The notes under the pieces: model-generated | The model's database searches: none | What the model was told of the DNA's origin: nothing | What the model saw: only the letters and a program-made list of their open reading frames with translations | Shown here: piece after piece, positions 1-6,586 of the stretch | Position numbering within the stretch: the first letter of the stretch is position 1 | How the letters are laid out: every line of letters starts with the position of its first letter | Origin: Nitrospirota bacterium | GTDB taxonomy: Bacteria > Nitrospirota > 9FT-COMBO-42-15 > HDB-SIOI813 | NCBI GenBank assembly: GCA_016234155.1 | Contig: JACRGZ010000014.1 | Span: forward strand, 1 to 23,700 | Direction of reading: 5' to 3' | Length of the DNA stretch: 23,700 nucleotides | Translations under genes and position numbers: made by a program

Positions 1-134
1 GCAAAAGTATAAAAATGTTGTCATTCCCGCATGGTTTTAGCGGGAATCTAGTGTTTTATTACAGAAAATCATATCCGTCCCCGAGTGTTTCTATCGGGGA
101 TAGAAGATTTCGGGGATGACATAGACTTTTGCAA
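1..134. repeat. Nested-palindrome dispersed element, copy 1
   Basis: The ends form an 8-base inverted repeat, GCAAAAGT (1-8) and ACTTTTGC (125-132). Inside it a second inverted pair, TGTCAT (19-24) and ATGACA (116-121), encloses two hairpins: ATTCCCGC/GCGGGAAT (23-47) and CCCCGA/TCGGGG (79-99). The same architecture recurs at 7426-7559, so this is a repeat family and not a single terminator. The left end may extend beyond the window. No reading frame is visible. It resembles a miniature, non-coding mobile element, but mobility is inferred. Confidence 0.7.
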
Positions 135-216
135 GAGCCTCTCTATGCTGTTTTAAACATTTGAATTTTGGTCATTTGAGATTGTTTAGGATTTAGTGCT
201 TAGTATTTATTTACCT
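135..216. other. A/T-rich intergenic filler
   Basis: Short low-complexity stretch with phrases such as TTTGAATTTTGG and GATTTAGTGCTTAG that look like degenerate dispersed filler. I see no gene, clear promoter or terminator here. It lies downstream of the stop codon of gmhA. Confidence 0.4.
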
Positions 217-801
217 CTATGATTCTTCCCCAAACAACATCTCCTCAACAATCTGACATATCACATGGCCCAGTGTTATATGGACCTCCTGTATTCTGGG
301 GGTGACGGCTGAGGGGACGATAAAGGCATAGTCTACATGAGAGACAAGCTTACCGCCGCTGCCTCCGGTAAATCCTATAGTGGGTATGCCAAGTTTTTTT
401 GCCATCACTAAAGCCTCCAGCACATTGGGAGAGTTGCCGCTGGTGCTGATAGCAATGATAACATCTCCATCCCTTGCGAGCGCTTCCAACTGGCGGCTGA
501 AGATGAGATTAAAGTTGTAATCATTGCTTATGCTGGTCATTACAGCCATGTCAGTGTTAAGCGCTATTGCAGGGAGTGGGGGGCGGTCCAGATGAAAACG
601 GTTAACAAACTCGGCTGCTATATGAGAAGCGTCTGTGGCGCTTCCGCCATTTCCCAGTAACAGGAGCTTATTACCCTTCCGGAAGGATGCAGCAATAAGT
701 TCAGCGACCTCTTTGATGAGGTGTGTATAACGCCCGATGAACTGCTCCTTGGTTTTGATGCTCTCTTCAAAGAGCCTTTTTATTTTATCTTCTGTGTCCA
801 T
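217..801 (-). CDS. gmhA: Phosphoheptose isomerase (SIS domain)
   Basis: Predicted to convert sedoheptulose 7-phosphate to D-glycero-D-manno-heptose 7-phosphate, the first step of the ADP-heptose pathway for the lipopolysaccharide inner core; cytosolic. A single SIS domain fills the protein. The phosphate-binding loop LLGNGGSATDASHIAAEF carries the His and Glu typical of the family, followed by AISTSGNSPN and a C-terminal QEVHITLGHVICQIVEE helix with the metal-binding His. Starting at the ATG at 801 gives 194 residues, close to the family's usual length, with AAAGG about 10 bases upstream. A TTG at 819 in the same frame would add six residues but falls inside a repeat element, so I prefer 801. 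It is separated from hpf by that repeat, and the neighbours give no heptose-pathway context. DiaA-like SIS proteins are the main alternative. Confidence 0.88.
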   Translation of the reverse strand: MDTEDKIKRLFEESIKTKEQFIGRYTHLIKEVAELIAASFRKGNKLLLLGNGGSATDASHIAAEFVNRFHLDRPPLPAIALNTDMAVMTSISNDYNFNLIFSRQLEALARDGDVIIAISTSGNSPNVLEALVMAKKLGIPTIGFTGGSGGKLVSHVDYAFIVPSAVTPRIQEVHITLGHVICQIVEEMLFGEES

Positions 802-817
802 CCGAAAATAACCTTTC

Positions 818-935
818 AAATCCCCCCTTACCCCATAATCCCCCCATCCCCCCTTTAGAAAAGGGGGGTAAGTCCCCCTTTTCTAAAGGGGGGAACTAAT
901 TTCCCCCTTTGAAAAAGGGGGATTAAGGGGGATTT
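818..935. repeat. C/G-block palindromic element
   Basis: The element is bounded by AAATCCCCCC (818-827) and GGGGGATTT (927-935), an inverted pair. Its core is a perfect 20-base inverted repeat (848-867 against 874-893) with a six-base loop, built as C6-TTTAGAAAA-G5. A third hairpin, CCCCCTTTGAAAAAGGGGG, follows at 903-921. It fills almost the whole gap between hpf and gmhA, so it may fold in the transcript and limit read-through. Related but diverged C/G-block palindromes occur at 6544-6566 and inside hisF at 7004-7071. Confidence 0.75.
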
Positions 936-953
936 CCATCCTCCTTTCTGAGC

Positions 954-1301
954 CTATTTCCTCGGTTTTTTTTCAGCCCTTCGCATCTTGTAAGTATGCT
1001 CCCTCTTGAGTATATCTTTAAATTTTTTCACCTCTCTCAACATCCCGTTAAAGGCGAGATTCATTGCGTTAAAAGTGTCGAACCCCTTTTCCTTTGCCCG
1101 GAGGGTCTTTCGCGGGAGGACTAAAGTAAGGGTTGTATAATACTCCTCCCGACGTGCATGTTTTTCGAATGTAACATCAAGCTTTACCGTATCATCATCA
1201 AATGTCGGCAGAAGGTCTTCTATCTTCCCTATCTTTTTCTCTAATTGTGTCTCCACCTGCGGCATTGGCTCTAAATTTTTGTAGAAAACGTTATAAATCA
1301 T
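954..1301 (-). CDS. hpf: Ribosome hibernation promoting factor, short form
   Basis: Member of the HPF/RaiA (S30AE) family that binds the decoding region of the 30S subunit in slow growth and inactivates ribosomes. The 115-residue length fits the short class, with the N-terminal beta-alpha-beta-beta-beta-alpha domain only and no C-terminal dimerisation domain. The basic stretches ARREEYYTTLTLVLPRKTLRAKEKG and the Lys/Arg-rich tail (KREHTYKMRRAEKKPRK) fit rRNA binding. The ATG at 1301 has a GGAGGA site seven bases upstream, inside the end of the preceding DHH gene, and only three bases separate the two genes. It is therefore likely co-transcribed and perhaps coupled with the DHH phosphoesterase. 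Short and long HPF are clearly distinguished by length; HPF versus RaiA is not. Confidence 0.85.
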   Translation of the reverse strand: MIYNVFYKNLEPMPQVETQLEKKIGKIEDLLPTFDDDTVKLDVTFEKHARREEYYTTLTLVLPRKTLRAKEKGFDTFNAMNLAFNGMLREVKKFKDILKREHTYKMRRAEKKPRK

Positions 1302-1304
1302 CGC

Positions 1305-2723
1305 TTAATCCTCCTCTTCTTTAGGCGCCTCTTCAAATCCGGTAAGGAATAGCTCCACTATCCGTTCGCGTATGGTCGCCCCCCGTTTGTCGCCAAAACG
1401 TTTATAAAAATTTTTAAGCGGGATAACAGCCTTTGCCATATGACTGTGCCCTCCGGCGCTGCCAAGCCCGCTGAAGGCATTCTTTACAACTGCCCCGGCG
1501 CTCCGGACATACCCCACATTACGGACTGAGATAATCAGGTTCCCCCTGAAGATCCCGGATACTACAGACCACTCCACCCCCTCTATCTGCAATGAGAAAT
1601 CTGCAAAGTGGGGGATGACATCTTCACGTCTCACCCTGCCAAGATGTGAAAATAATATATCGTTTACAATCCTCCTCTTTTTAAGTGCGTTGCTGAAGGA
1701 ATCTATATCCTCAGGATGTACCTCAGGTCGTTCTATCCTCCGTAGTATATTAGTGTTTGCAATGGGGTATAGGTAGGAGAATGCCTCTATATCAGCAGGG
1801 TCTACCCCCCTTCCAAGCAGTAGAGTATCACTTTTAATCCCATACAGCAGGGCTGTGGCAAGACGCTGAGAGATGTTGAAATCCACTGCCCGTAAGTATT
1901 CTGTAAGGATAGTAGAAGTTGCACCATATGTAGCCCGGATATCTTTTATCTTTGCCTGGAAGCCGGCCTTTTCCGGATGGTGGTCTATAACGACGTCAAC
2001 CACGTTTACAGCCTGATTAAGGCTGCCTGCAAAATGCGCCGGTTGGACATCCAACATGCAAAGCCCTTCATACTTGCGTATTATATCGACAGTAATCTTC
2101 TCTACCTGGATATCCAGTAAACGCAACATGGCCAAATTCTCAGGTCTCGTAACCTCTCCAAAGGATGCAATATGCGCAGTAGTCCTGTTACGACCGATAA
2201 GATGGCGAAAGGCAAGTGCGCTGGCTATGGCATCCGGATCAGGGTCTGATTGTATAAGAAGAAGGATCTTGTCTTTGTCTGCAAACAGATCCTTGATCTG
2301 CTGGACGTGCCTTTTTGTAAATGCCTGTTCGATCCTTGGCAGACAGAGGTCAGTGAAGATTGAAGAAGGTCTTACTAACTTTGCGCTTAGTTGTTCCGGT
2401 ATAGCCACGCCGTTTTCCTCGATGATCAGAGTAGGCTGAAAAGGGTGATACCGTGCAACTAATTTCAACATATTCGATAAAAGGGGCTGGTTTTTTATAG
2501 AGACAATCAGACAACTGTCCGACTTAAGGCGGAGATCTCTGACAAGTTTATCCCGGTCAACATTAAAGGATGATACCTGTGCGGAGATCCCCTGACTGCG
2601 GAGGCGCTCATAGATGGCCTGTTGGTCTACAATAAAATGGATGGTATCCTTTTTTGAAGAAAGGTCCTTTAAGAGCAATAAAAAATAGGGGAGCTCGTCC
2701 TGACAGATGATAATATATTCCAT
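1305..2723 (-). CDS. DHH/DHHA1 phosphoesterase with extra N-terminal domain
   Basis: Likely hydrolyses short oligonucleotides or a cyclic dinucleotide/linear dinucleotide (NrnA/GdpP-like superfamily); substrate unknown. Residues 1 to about 130 form an alpha/beta domain resembling RCK/TrkA-N nucleotide-binding folds but lacking an evident GxGxxG. The DHH domain starts near 150: SDPDPDA (D160, D162, D164), LDVQP (D225) and DHHP (247-250) are the expected metal ligands. The DHHA1 motif GSAGGHSH lies at 421-428. The C-terminus is acidic (EEAPKEEED). The start codon abuts the stop of the upstream TPR gene with no Shine-Dalgarno sequence, suggesting translational coupling. Pairing with a ribosome hibernation factor suggests a role in RNA turnover or nucleotide signalling in slow growth, which is inference. 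No membrane segments are visible. Confidence 0.8.
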   Translation of the reverse strand: MEYIIICQDELPYFLLLLKDLSSKKDTIHFIVDQQAIYERLRSQGISAQVSSFNVDRDKLVRDLRLKSDSCLIVSIKNQPLLSNMLKLVARYHPFQPTLIIEENGVAIPEQLSAKLVRPSSIFTDLCLPRIEQAFTKRHVQQIKDLFADKDKILLLIQSDPDPDAIASALAFRHLIGRNRTTAHIASFGEVTRPENLAMLRLLDIQVEKITVDIIRKYEGLCMLDVQPAHFAGSLNQAVNVVDVVIDHHPEKAGFQAKIKDIRATYGATSTILTEYLRAVDFNISQRLATALLYGIKSDTLLLGRGVDPADIEAFSYLYPIANTNILRRIERPEVHPEDIDSFSNALKKRRIVNDILFSHLGRVRREDVIPHFADFSLQIEGVEWSVVSGIFRGNLIISVRNVGYVRSAGAVVKNAFSGLGSAGGHSHMAKAVIPLKNFYKRFGDKRGATIRERIVELFLTGFEEAPKEEED

Positions 2724-4421
2724 TTATTTTTTTGATTTGTGCAGCTTAAGCGCCTTTTTATTAAATTGCAGGGCATTGTTGTATTCACCGCACTTTATAT
2801 AAATATTTCCGATGCCTAAATAGTCCAACTCCATTGCTATCCTGTTGCTAAGTTTTGTATGGATGTTCAGGGCGGTTGTGAGGAATTGCAGCCCCCGCTT
2901 ATAATCACCCTGACTACTGTACACAGACCCTATCTGTGCATAAGCGTTTCCCATTCCAAGTTTGTTGTCCATCCGCTTATAGATTCCTACAGACCTGGAA
3001 AGGAAATCGAGGGCCTTTTTATATTCACCCCTGCTGCTGTATATATTGCCAAGGCTTACCTGGATATTGGCAAGGGCGCCCTGCTCACCGGCCTTGTTAC
3101 CGATCTCCTTGAAGATATCAAGGGCCATTTCCTGATATTTCAGGGCAGACTCAAAGTCACCCTTGCTGCCGTATATATTCCCTATATTTGCATACACATT
3201 TCCAACGCCGAGTTTGTTCCCCATATTCTGGTGGATACGGCGCGCCTTGTGATGAAACTCAATGGCCTTTTCATAGTCCCCCTGATGACAGTAGGTGTTG
3301 CCAATATTTGTGTATACGCCCCCTATGCCTATAAGGTTTTTCAGATCCTCATGGATTCTAAGCGCCTTATCGTGATATTCAAGCGCCTTGGCATACATCC
3401 CTTTGTGGCTGTATATATTCCCCAGATTAGAAAAGTCACTCCCCTCACCGAGACGGTTATTTAACGCACTGTGGATATTTAAGGCCTTTTTGAAACAACT
3501 CAGGGCCTTATCATACCGGCCCATGTCAGAATAGATTGTGCCGATATTGGCATAGTCATTACCTTCTCCCAGCTTGTGACCCAACACTGAATGAATACGT
3601 AAGGCCTTCTCATAGTACCAGATCGCGTTTTTATAGTCCCCCTGCATATTATAGATATTACCGATATTGGTATAGTCATTCCCCTCCCAGATACGATTAA
3701 GAAGACGGCGGTGGATTGCCAGTGCGCGTTTATGGTGTTCAAGGGCGCCCGAATAATCGCCCCGTTTGCTCAGGACATTGCCGATATTTGCATATATAGT
3801 CCCTTCACCAAGCCTGTATTCTGCTTCTCTATATATCTCTAGGGCCTTATCATAGCAGGTCATGGCCTTTTTGAAGTCTCCCTGGAACTTGTAGAGTATC
3901 CCAAAACTGCCGTAGTCATGCCCTATCTCAAGGGTGTTTCCGGTGGCCTTGTGGATCTGTAACGCCTTTTTAAAGCAGGCATTTGCCTCTTCTGCGTTAC
4001 CCCGGATGGCATGGATAGTTCCTATGTTATTGTATACACCACCCTCCTCATTTCTATCAGAGGTCTTTTTAAATAGTGACAATGCGTCTTCAAAGCACTT
4101 TATTGCATCTGAGTATTTACCCCTCTTGGAGTATATAGCCCCTATCCTGCGTAACGACCTTCCATGACCGTTATCGTAATTACAGGATAACGCCTCCCGG
4201 AGGGCATGCTTATAAAAATCAAGGGCTAAGGAATATTCACTTTTATTGTCTGCTATCTTTCCTAACAGGAGCGCTGCCTCTGAAAGAATTTCCTTTTCTT
4301 CTTTGATATTAGAGGTGATTATGCGGAGAGATGAAGAGGCCCTTTTATATTCCCCCCTGTCAATGGCGGCCCCTATTGTTTTCAACTGCTGCTCTACAGA
4401 GTCGTTCATGTTAAGTGTCAT
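2724..4421 (-). CDS. Multi-TPR repeat protein
   Basis: Soluble scaffold made almost entirely of tetratricopeptide repeats with a 40-residue period, as in kinesin-light-chain/LGN-like TPRs: about twelve copies of the pattern GDYxxALxxxxKALxIH followed by GEGxxYxNIGNIY. The periodicity is also visible in the DNA as a roughly 120-base tandem repeat. One repeat near the C-terminal third has four extra residues (ANI-QVSL-GNIY). No signal peptide, catalytic motif or membrane segment is present, so the protein probably mediates protein-protein contacts in the cytosol. ATG codons at 4421 and 4409 and a TTG at 4433 are all in frame, and none has a Shine-Dalgarno site. A promoter ending at 4422 makes 4409 the most likely start if transcription begins a few bases downstream. 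First gene of the TPR-DHH-hpf operon. Confidence 0.85.
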   Translation of the reverse strand: MTLNMNDSVEQQLKTIGAAIDRGEYKRASSSLRIITSNIKEEKEILSEAALLLGKIADNKSEYSLALDFYKHALREALSCNYDNGHGRSLRRIGAIYSKRGKYSDAIKCFEDALSLFKKTSDRNEEGGVYNNIGTIHAIRGNAEEANACFKKALQIHKATGNTLEIGHDYGSFGILYKFQGDFKKAMTCYDKALEIYREAEYRLGEGTIYANIGNVLSKRGDYSGALEHHKRALAIHRRLLNRIWEGNDYTNIGNIYNMQGDYKNAIWYYEKALRIHSVLGHKLGEGNDYANIGTIYSDMGRYDKALSCFKKALNIHSALNNRLGEGSDFSNLGNIYSHKGMYAKALEYHDKALRIHEDLKNLIGIGGVYTNIGNTYCHQGDYEKAIEFHHKARRIHQNMGNKLGVGNVYANIGNIYGSKGDFESALKYQEMALDIFKEIGNKAGEQGALANIQVSLGNIYSSRGEYKKALDFLSRSVGIYKRMDNKLGMGNAYAQIGSVYSSQGDYKRGLQFLTTALNIHTKLSNRIAMELDYLGIGNIYIKCGEYNNALQFNKKALKLHKSKK

Positions 4422-4449
4422 ATTATAACACAAATTTTTAGTTATTCAA
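4422..4449 (-). promoter_or_regulatory. Sigma70-type promoter abutting TPR start
   Basis: On the minus strand, TTGAAT (4449-4444) and a perfect TATAAT (4427-4422) are separated by 16 bases. The -10 box touches the ATG at 4421 and is 12 bases before the ATG at 4409, so the expected start of transcription leaves a leader of about six bases or none. The gap to hisH also holds a plus-strand TATAAT at 4483-4488 with no convincing -35, possibly the hisH promoter. Confidence 0.55.
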
Positions 4450-4523
4450 AGGTTAGTAGTAGAAAAACCAATCAGTTTAGCTTATAATTGTTTACATCGC
4501 GACAGGCAATAGAGTTATTTATA

Positions 4524-5138
4524 ATGGGCTTAATCGCAATAATTGACTATGGAATGGGGAATCTCAGGAGTGTTGAGAAGGCATTTGAGCGTGTGGGACA
4601 CAATGCCTTTATAGCAAGAAGTCCTGCGGAGGTCTCAAAGGCATCCCATGTTGTACTCCCTGGTGTCGGTGGTTTTCCTGAATGTATGAAGAATCTCACA
4701 GCCACCGGTATGATAGACGCTGTTTATAAGAGTATAGAGTCAGGAAAACAATTTCTTGGCATATGTCTTGGCCTGCAGCTTCTGTTCAGTGAGAGTGAGG
4801 AGTTCGGTCTCCATAAGGGGTTAAACATCCTGCAGGGACGTGTGGTCAGGTTCAGGTTGGGGAAAGGGTTTAAGGTGCCCCATATGGGGTGGAATCAGAT
4901 AAATATAAAAAAAGATATACCTCTGCTTAAGGGCATACCTGATAATTCTTTTGTCTATTTTGTCCACTCATACTATGCAGCCCCATCGGACAGTAGTATA
5001 ATATCTACTCTCTCAGATTACGGGGGTGAGTTTACATCAAGTGTGTATAAGGATAATATCTTTGCCTGCCAGTTCCATCCGGAAAAGAGTCAGGATATTG
5101 GGCTGAGGATCTTAAAAAATTTTGGAGATATAGGATGA
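4524..5138 (+). CDS. hisH: Imidazole glycerol phosphate synthase, glutaminase subunit
   Basis: Class I glutamine amidotransferase that supplies ammonia to HisF for making imidazole glycerol phosphate and AICAR in histidine synthesis. The catalytic triad is visible: C81 in FLGICLGLQLL, and H185 and E187 in CQFHPEKS. The N-terminus IAIIDYGMGNLRSV is typical of HisH. The ATG at 4524 gives 204 residues, the usual size; an upstream TTG at 4488 would add twelve unconserved residues. It opens the his block, and its stop overlaps the start of the lipoprotein gene by ATGA. The partner hisF lies about 1.4 kb downstream. Confidence 0.94.
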   Translation: MGLIAIIDYGMGNLRSVEKAFERVGHNAFIARSPAEVSKASHVVLPGVGGFPECMKNLTATGMIDAVYKSIESGKQFLGICLGLQLLFSESEEFGLHKGLNILQGRVVRFRLGKGFKVPHMGWNQINIKKDIPLLKGIPDNSFVYFVHSYYAAPSDSSIISTLSDYGGEFTSSVYKDNIFACQFHPEKSQDIGLRILKNFGDIG

Positions 5139-5773
5139 AACAATTAATTAAATGGGGAAGTATATTTTTGTTGTTATCCTTACTTGTTTACACCGGCTGC
5201 GGGCCTAAATATGTTTCTACCACTTCCTCTCACAGATTGGACGAAACCAGGGTAGCGAAGGTGGCAGTTATACCCTTTGTGGTTTCACCTGAAGGGGATC
5301 AGAAAGGCATGAGGAGCGCTAAAGTCGAACCTGCCGGTGTTTTGCTGATTCATGGGATGTTCGTGCGTGGTGTGACAGCCCTGGGCTATTCTGCAATACC
5401 GATTGAGGATATAGACATGGAAACCCTCGACTCTCAAGGGACTATCCCACAGGATATTATCAAATCTATAAGTGATCGGACAGGCGCAGATGCAATCCTT
5501 ACCGGTATAGTTACAAGGTTTGAAGAGAGGGAGGGTGGGCCGGTAGGTATAAGAAAACCGGCCTCAGTAGGTTTTGAGGTAAAGTTGATCGGCACAGTTG
5601 ATGGCGCTATCCTCTGGAGCGGCAGGTATGCTGAGACTCAGAAGTCTCTTCTTGAGGATTTAAGCATGTTCTTCACATTCATGCAAAGAGGGTGGAAGTG
5701 GCTTGCTGCGGAAGAGCTTGCACGTTATGGGGTGGATGAGGTGTTGAGGAATCTGCCTGAGGCAAGGAGGTGA
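5135..5773 (+). CDS. Predicted outer-membrane lipoprotein within his operon
   Basis: The N-terminus has two Lys, a hydrophobic stretch (FLLLSLLVY) and a lipobox ending in G21-C22, so it is probably cleaved by signal peptidase II and lipidated at C22. No Asp follows the Cys, which favours the outer membrane. The mature part (VAVIPF, then TGADAILTGIVTRFEER and DGAILWSGRYAE) resembles the GNA1162/CsgG-like family of periplasmic lipoproteins that share an AVLPF-type strand and a variable-response domain. It overlaps hisH by four bases and ends in an AAGGAGGTGA stretch that forms the ribosome binding site of hisA, so it is expressed with the his genes. A link to histidine synthesis is not evident. 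Family assignment is tentative. Confidence 0.75.
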   Translation: MKQLIKWGSIFLLLSLLVYTGCGPKYVSTTSSHRLDETRVAKVAVIPFVVSPEGDQKGMRSAKVEPAGVLLIHGMFVRGVTALGYSAIPIEDIDMETLDSQGTIPQDIIKSISDRTGADAILTGIVTRFEEREGGPVGIRKPASVGFEVKLIGTVDGAILWSGRYAETQKSLLEDLSMFFTFMQRGWKWLAAEELARYGVDEVLRNLPEARR

Positions 5774-5780
5774 AACACTC

Positions 5781-6029
5781 ATGAAGATAATTCCGGCAAT
5801 AGATATAAAAGGGGGGCGGTGTGTAAGATTATATCAGGGGCGGATGGACCAGGAGACGGTCTATTCAGATAACCCTATAGAAGTTGCCCTCAGGTGGGAG
5901 GAAGCTGGCACAGAGATGCTGCACGTGGTAGATCTTGACGGCGCCGTGGAGGGAACTCCTGTTAATTCGGATATCATATGTCAGATCATTTCTTCGCTAA
6001 AGATTCCGGTACAGGTGGGGGGGGGATAA
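5781..6029 (+). CDS. hisA: HisA (ProFAR isomerase), N-terminal part before frameshift
   Basis: First third of 1-(5-phosphoribosyl)-5-[(5-phosphoribosylamino)methylideneamino]imidazole-4-carboxamide isomerase, a TIM barrel that makes the HisF substrate. MKIIPAIDIKGGRCVRL carries the catalytic D8, and VVDLDGA and IPVQVGGG are barrel-strand motifs. A strong AAGGAGGTGA site lies eight bases upstream of the ATG. The frame stops at TAA (6027-6029) immediately after a run of nine G (6017-6025). HisA continues in another frame from that point, so one added G would restore a single protein of about 240 residues. This is either a consensus error, a true mutation, or a slippage site. All other hallmark residues are intact. 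Confidence 0.85.
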   Translation: MKIIPAIDIKGGRCVRLYQGRMDQETVYSDNPIEVALRWEEAGTEMLHVVDLDGAVEGTPVNSDIICQIISSLKIPVQVGGG

Positions 6030-6508
6030 GAGAAACTGATGCAGCAGGAAAGTATCTTGATACTGGTGCAGTAAGAGTGGTACTTGGTACTGCAGCCGTA
6101 AATTATACAGGACTCGTACATTTCTTAGCTGAGACATTCCCAGGGAAGATCGTCCTATCTATTGATGCATCGGAGGGAATGGTTGCCATTAGGGGATGGA
6201 AGGAAGTTACAAATATAAGCGCCGTTGATGTGGCAAAGAGATTTGAAGATAGTGGTATGAGCGCTATCGTCTATACCGATATCAAGAGGGATGGGACACT
6301 GATGGGTCCGAATATAGAGGGCATTGAGAGGCTTTCGAAAAGTGTTAAGATCCCTGTGATTGCATCCGGAGGCGTTTCAGGTATTGAGGATATTGAGGCG
6401 TTGCTTAATATCACGAATCCGGATTTAGAGGGTGTGATTGTGGGGAAGGCGATTTACTCGGGGGCGGTTGATCTGAGAGAGGCAATTGCGCTGGCGAAGG
6501 GCAATTGA
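5978..6508 (+). CDS. hisA: HisA, C-terminal part after frameshift
   Basis: Continuation of hisA in the -1 frame. HisA similarity begins at the GGG-IRET junction near 6023; the residues encoded between 5978 and there are out-of-frame sequence, and the ATG at 5978 is not a real HisA start. LSIDASEG carries the second catalytic Asp, and YTDIKRDGTLMGPN and IPVIASGGVS form the phosphate-binding strands of the barrel. The end at 6508 matches the family's normal C-terminus (GVIVGKAIYSGAVDL). Because the downstream part is under no visible decay, the break looks recent or artefactual. The next gene, hisF, starts 78 bases later after a palindromic repeat. Confidence 0.82.
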   Translation: MSDHFFAKDSGTGGGGIRETDAAGKYLDTGAVRVVLGTAAVNYTGLVHFLAETFPGKIVLSIDASEGMVAIRGWKEVTNISAVDVAKRFEDSGMSAIVYTDIKRDGTLMGPNIEGIERLSKSVKIPVIASGGVSGIEDIEALLNITNPDLEGVIVGKAIYSGAVDLREAIALAKGN

Positions 6509-6543
6509 GAAATCACCCCCGGTGAAAAATCTCCCCCACCTAT

Positions 6544-6566
6544 CCCTCCCCCATCAAGGGGGAGGG
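6544..6566. repeat. Short C/G-block hairpin between hisA and hisF
   Basis: Perfect nine-base inverted repeat, CCCTCCCCC (6544-6552) and GGGGGAGGG (6558-6566), with a five-base loop ATCAA. It lies 20 bases before the hisF ATG, so in RNA it could sit over the ribosome binding region, where only AAAGGGGAT (about 13 bases upstream) resembles a Shine-Dalgarno site. There is no U run, so it is not a classical terminator. It is similar in style to the elements at 818-935 and 7004-7071. Confidence 0.6.
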
Positions 6567-6586
6567 TAAAGGGGATAATAGTTGCA

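Noticed and set aside
818..935. CRISPR-like repeats
   Set aside because: The repeats are adjacent inverted copies without regular unique spacers; no array or cas gene occurs in the window.
2859..3464. 201-residue open frame opposite the TPR gene
   Set aside because: It mirrors the repeat structure of the TPR gene, has no own signals, and the TPR protein on the other strand is clearly real.
4434..4523. Histidine leader peptide or T-box before hisH
   Set aside because: The gap is about 90 bases, has no run of His codons and no T-box specifier structure.
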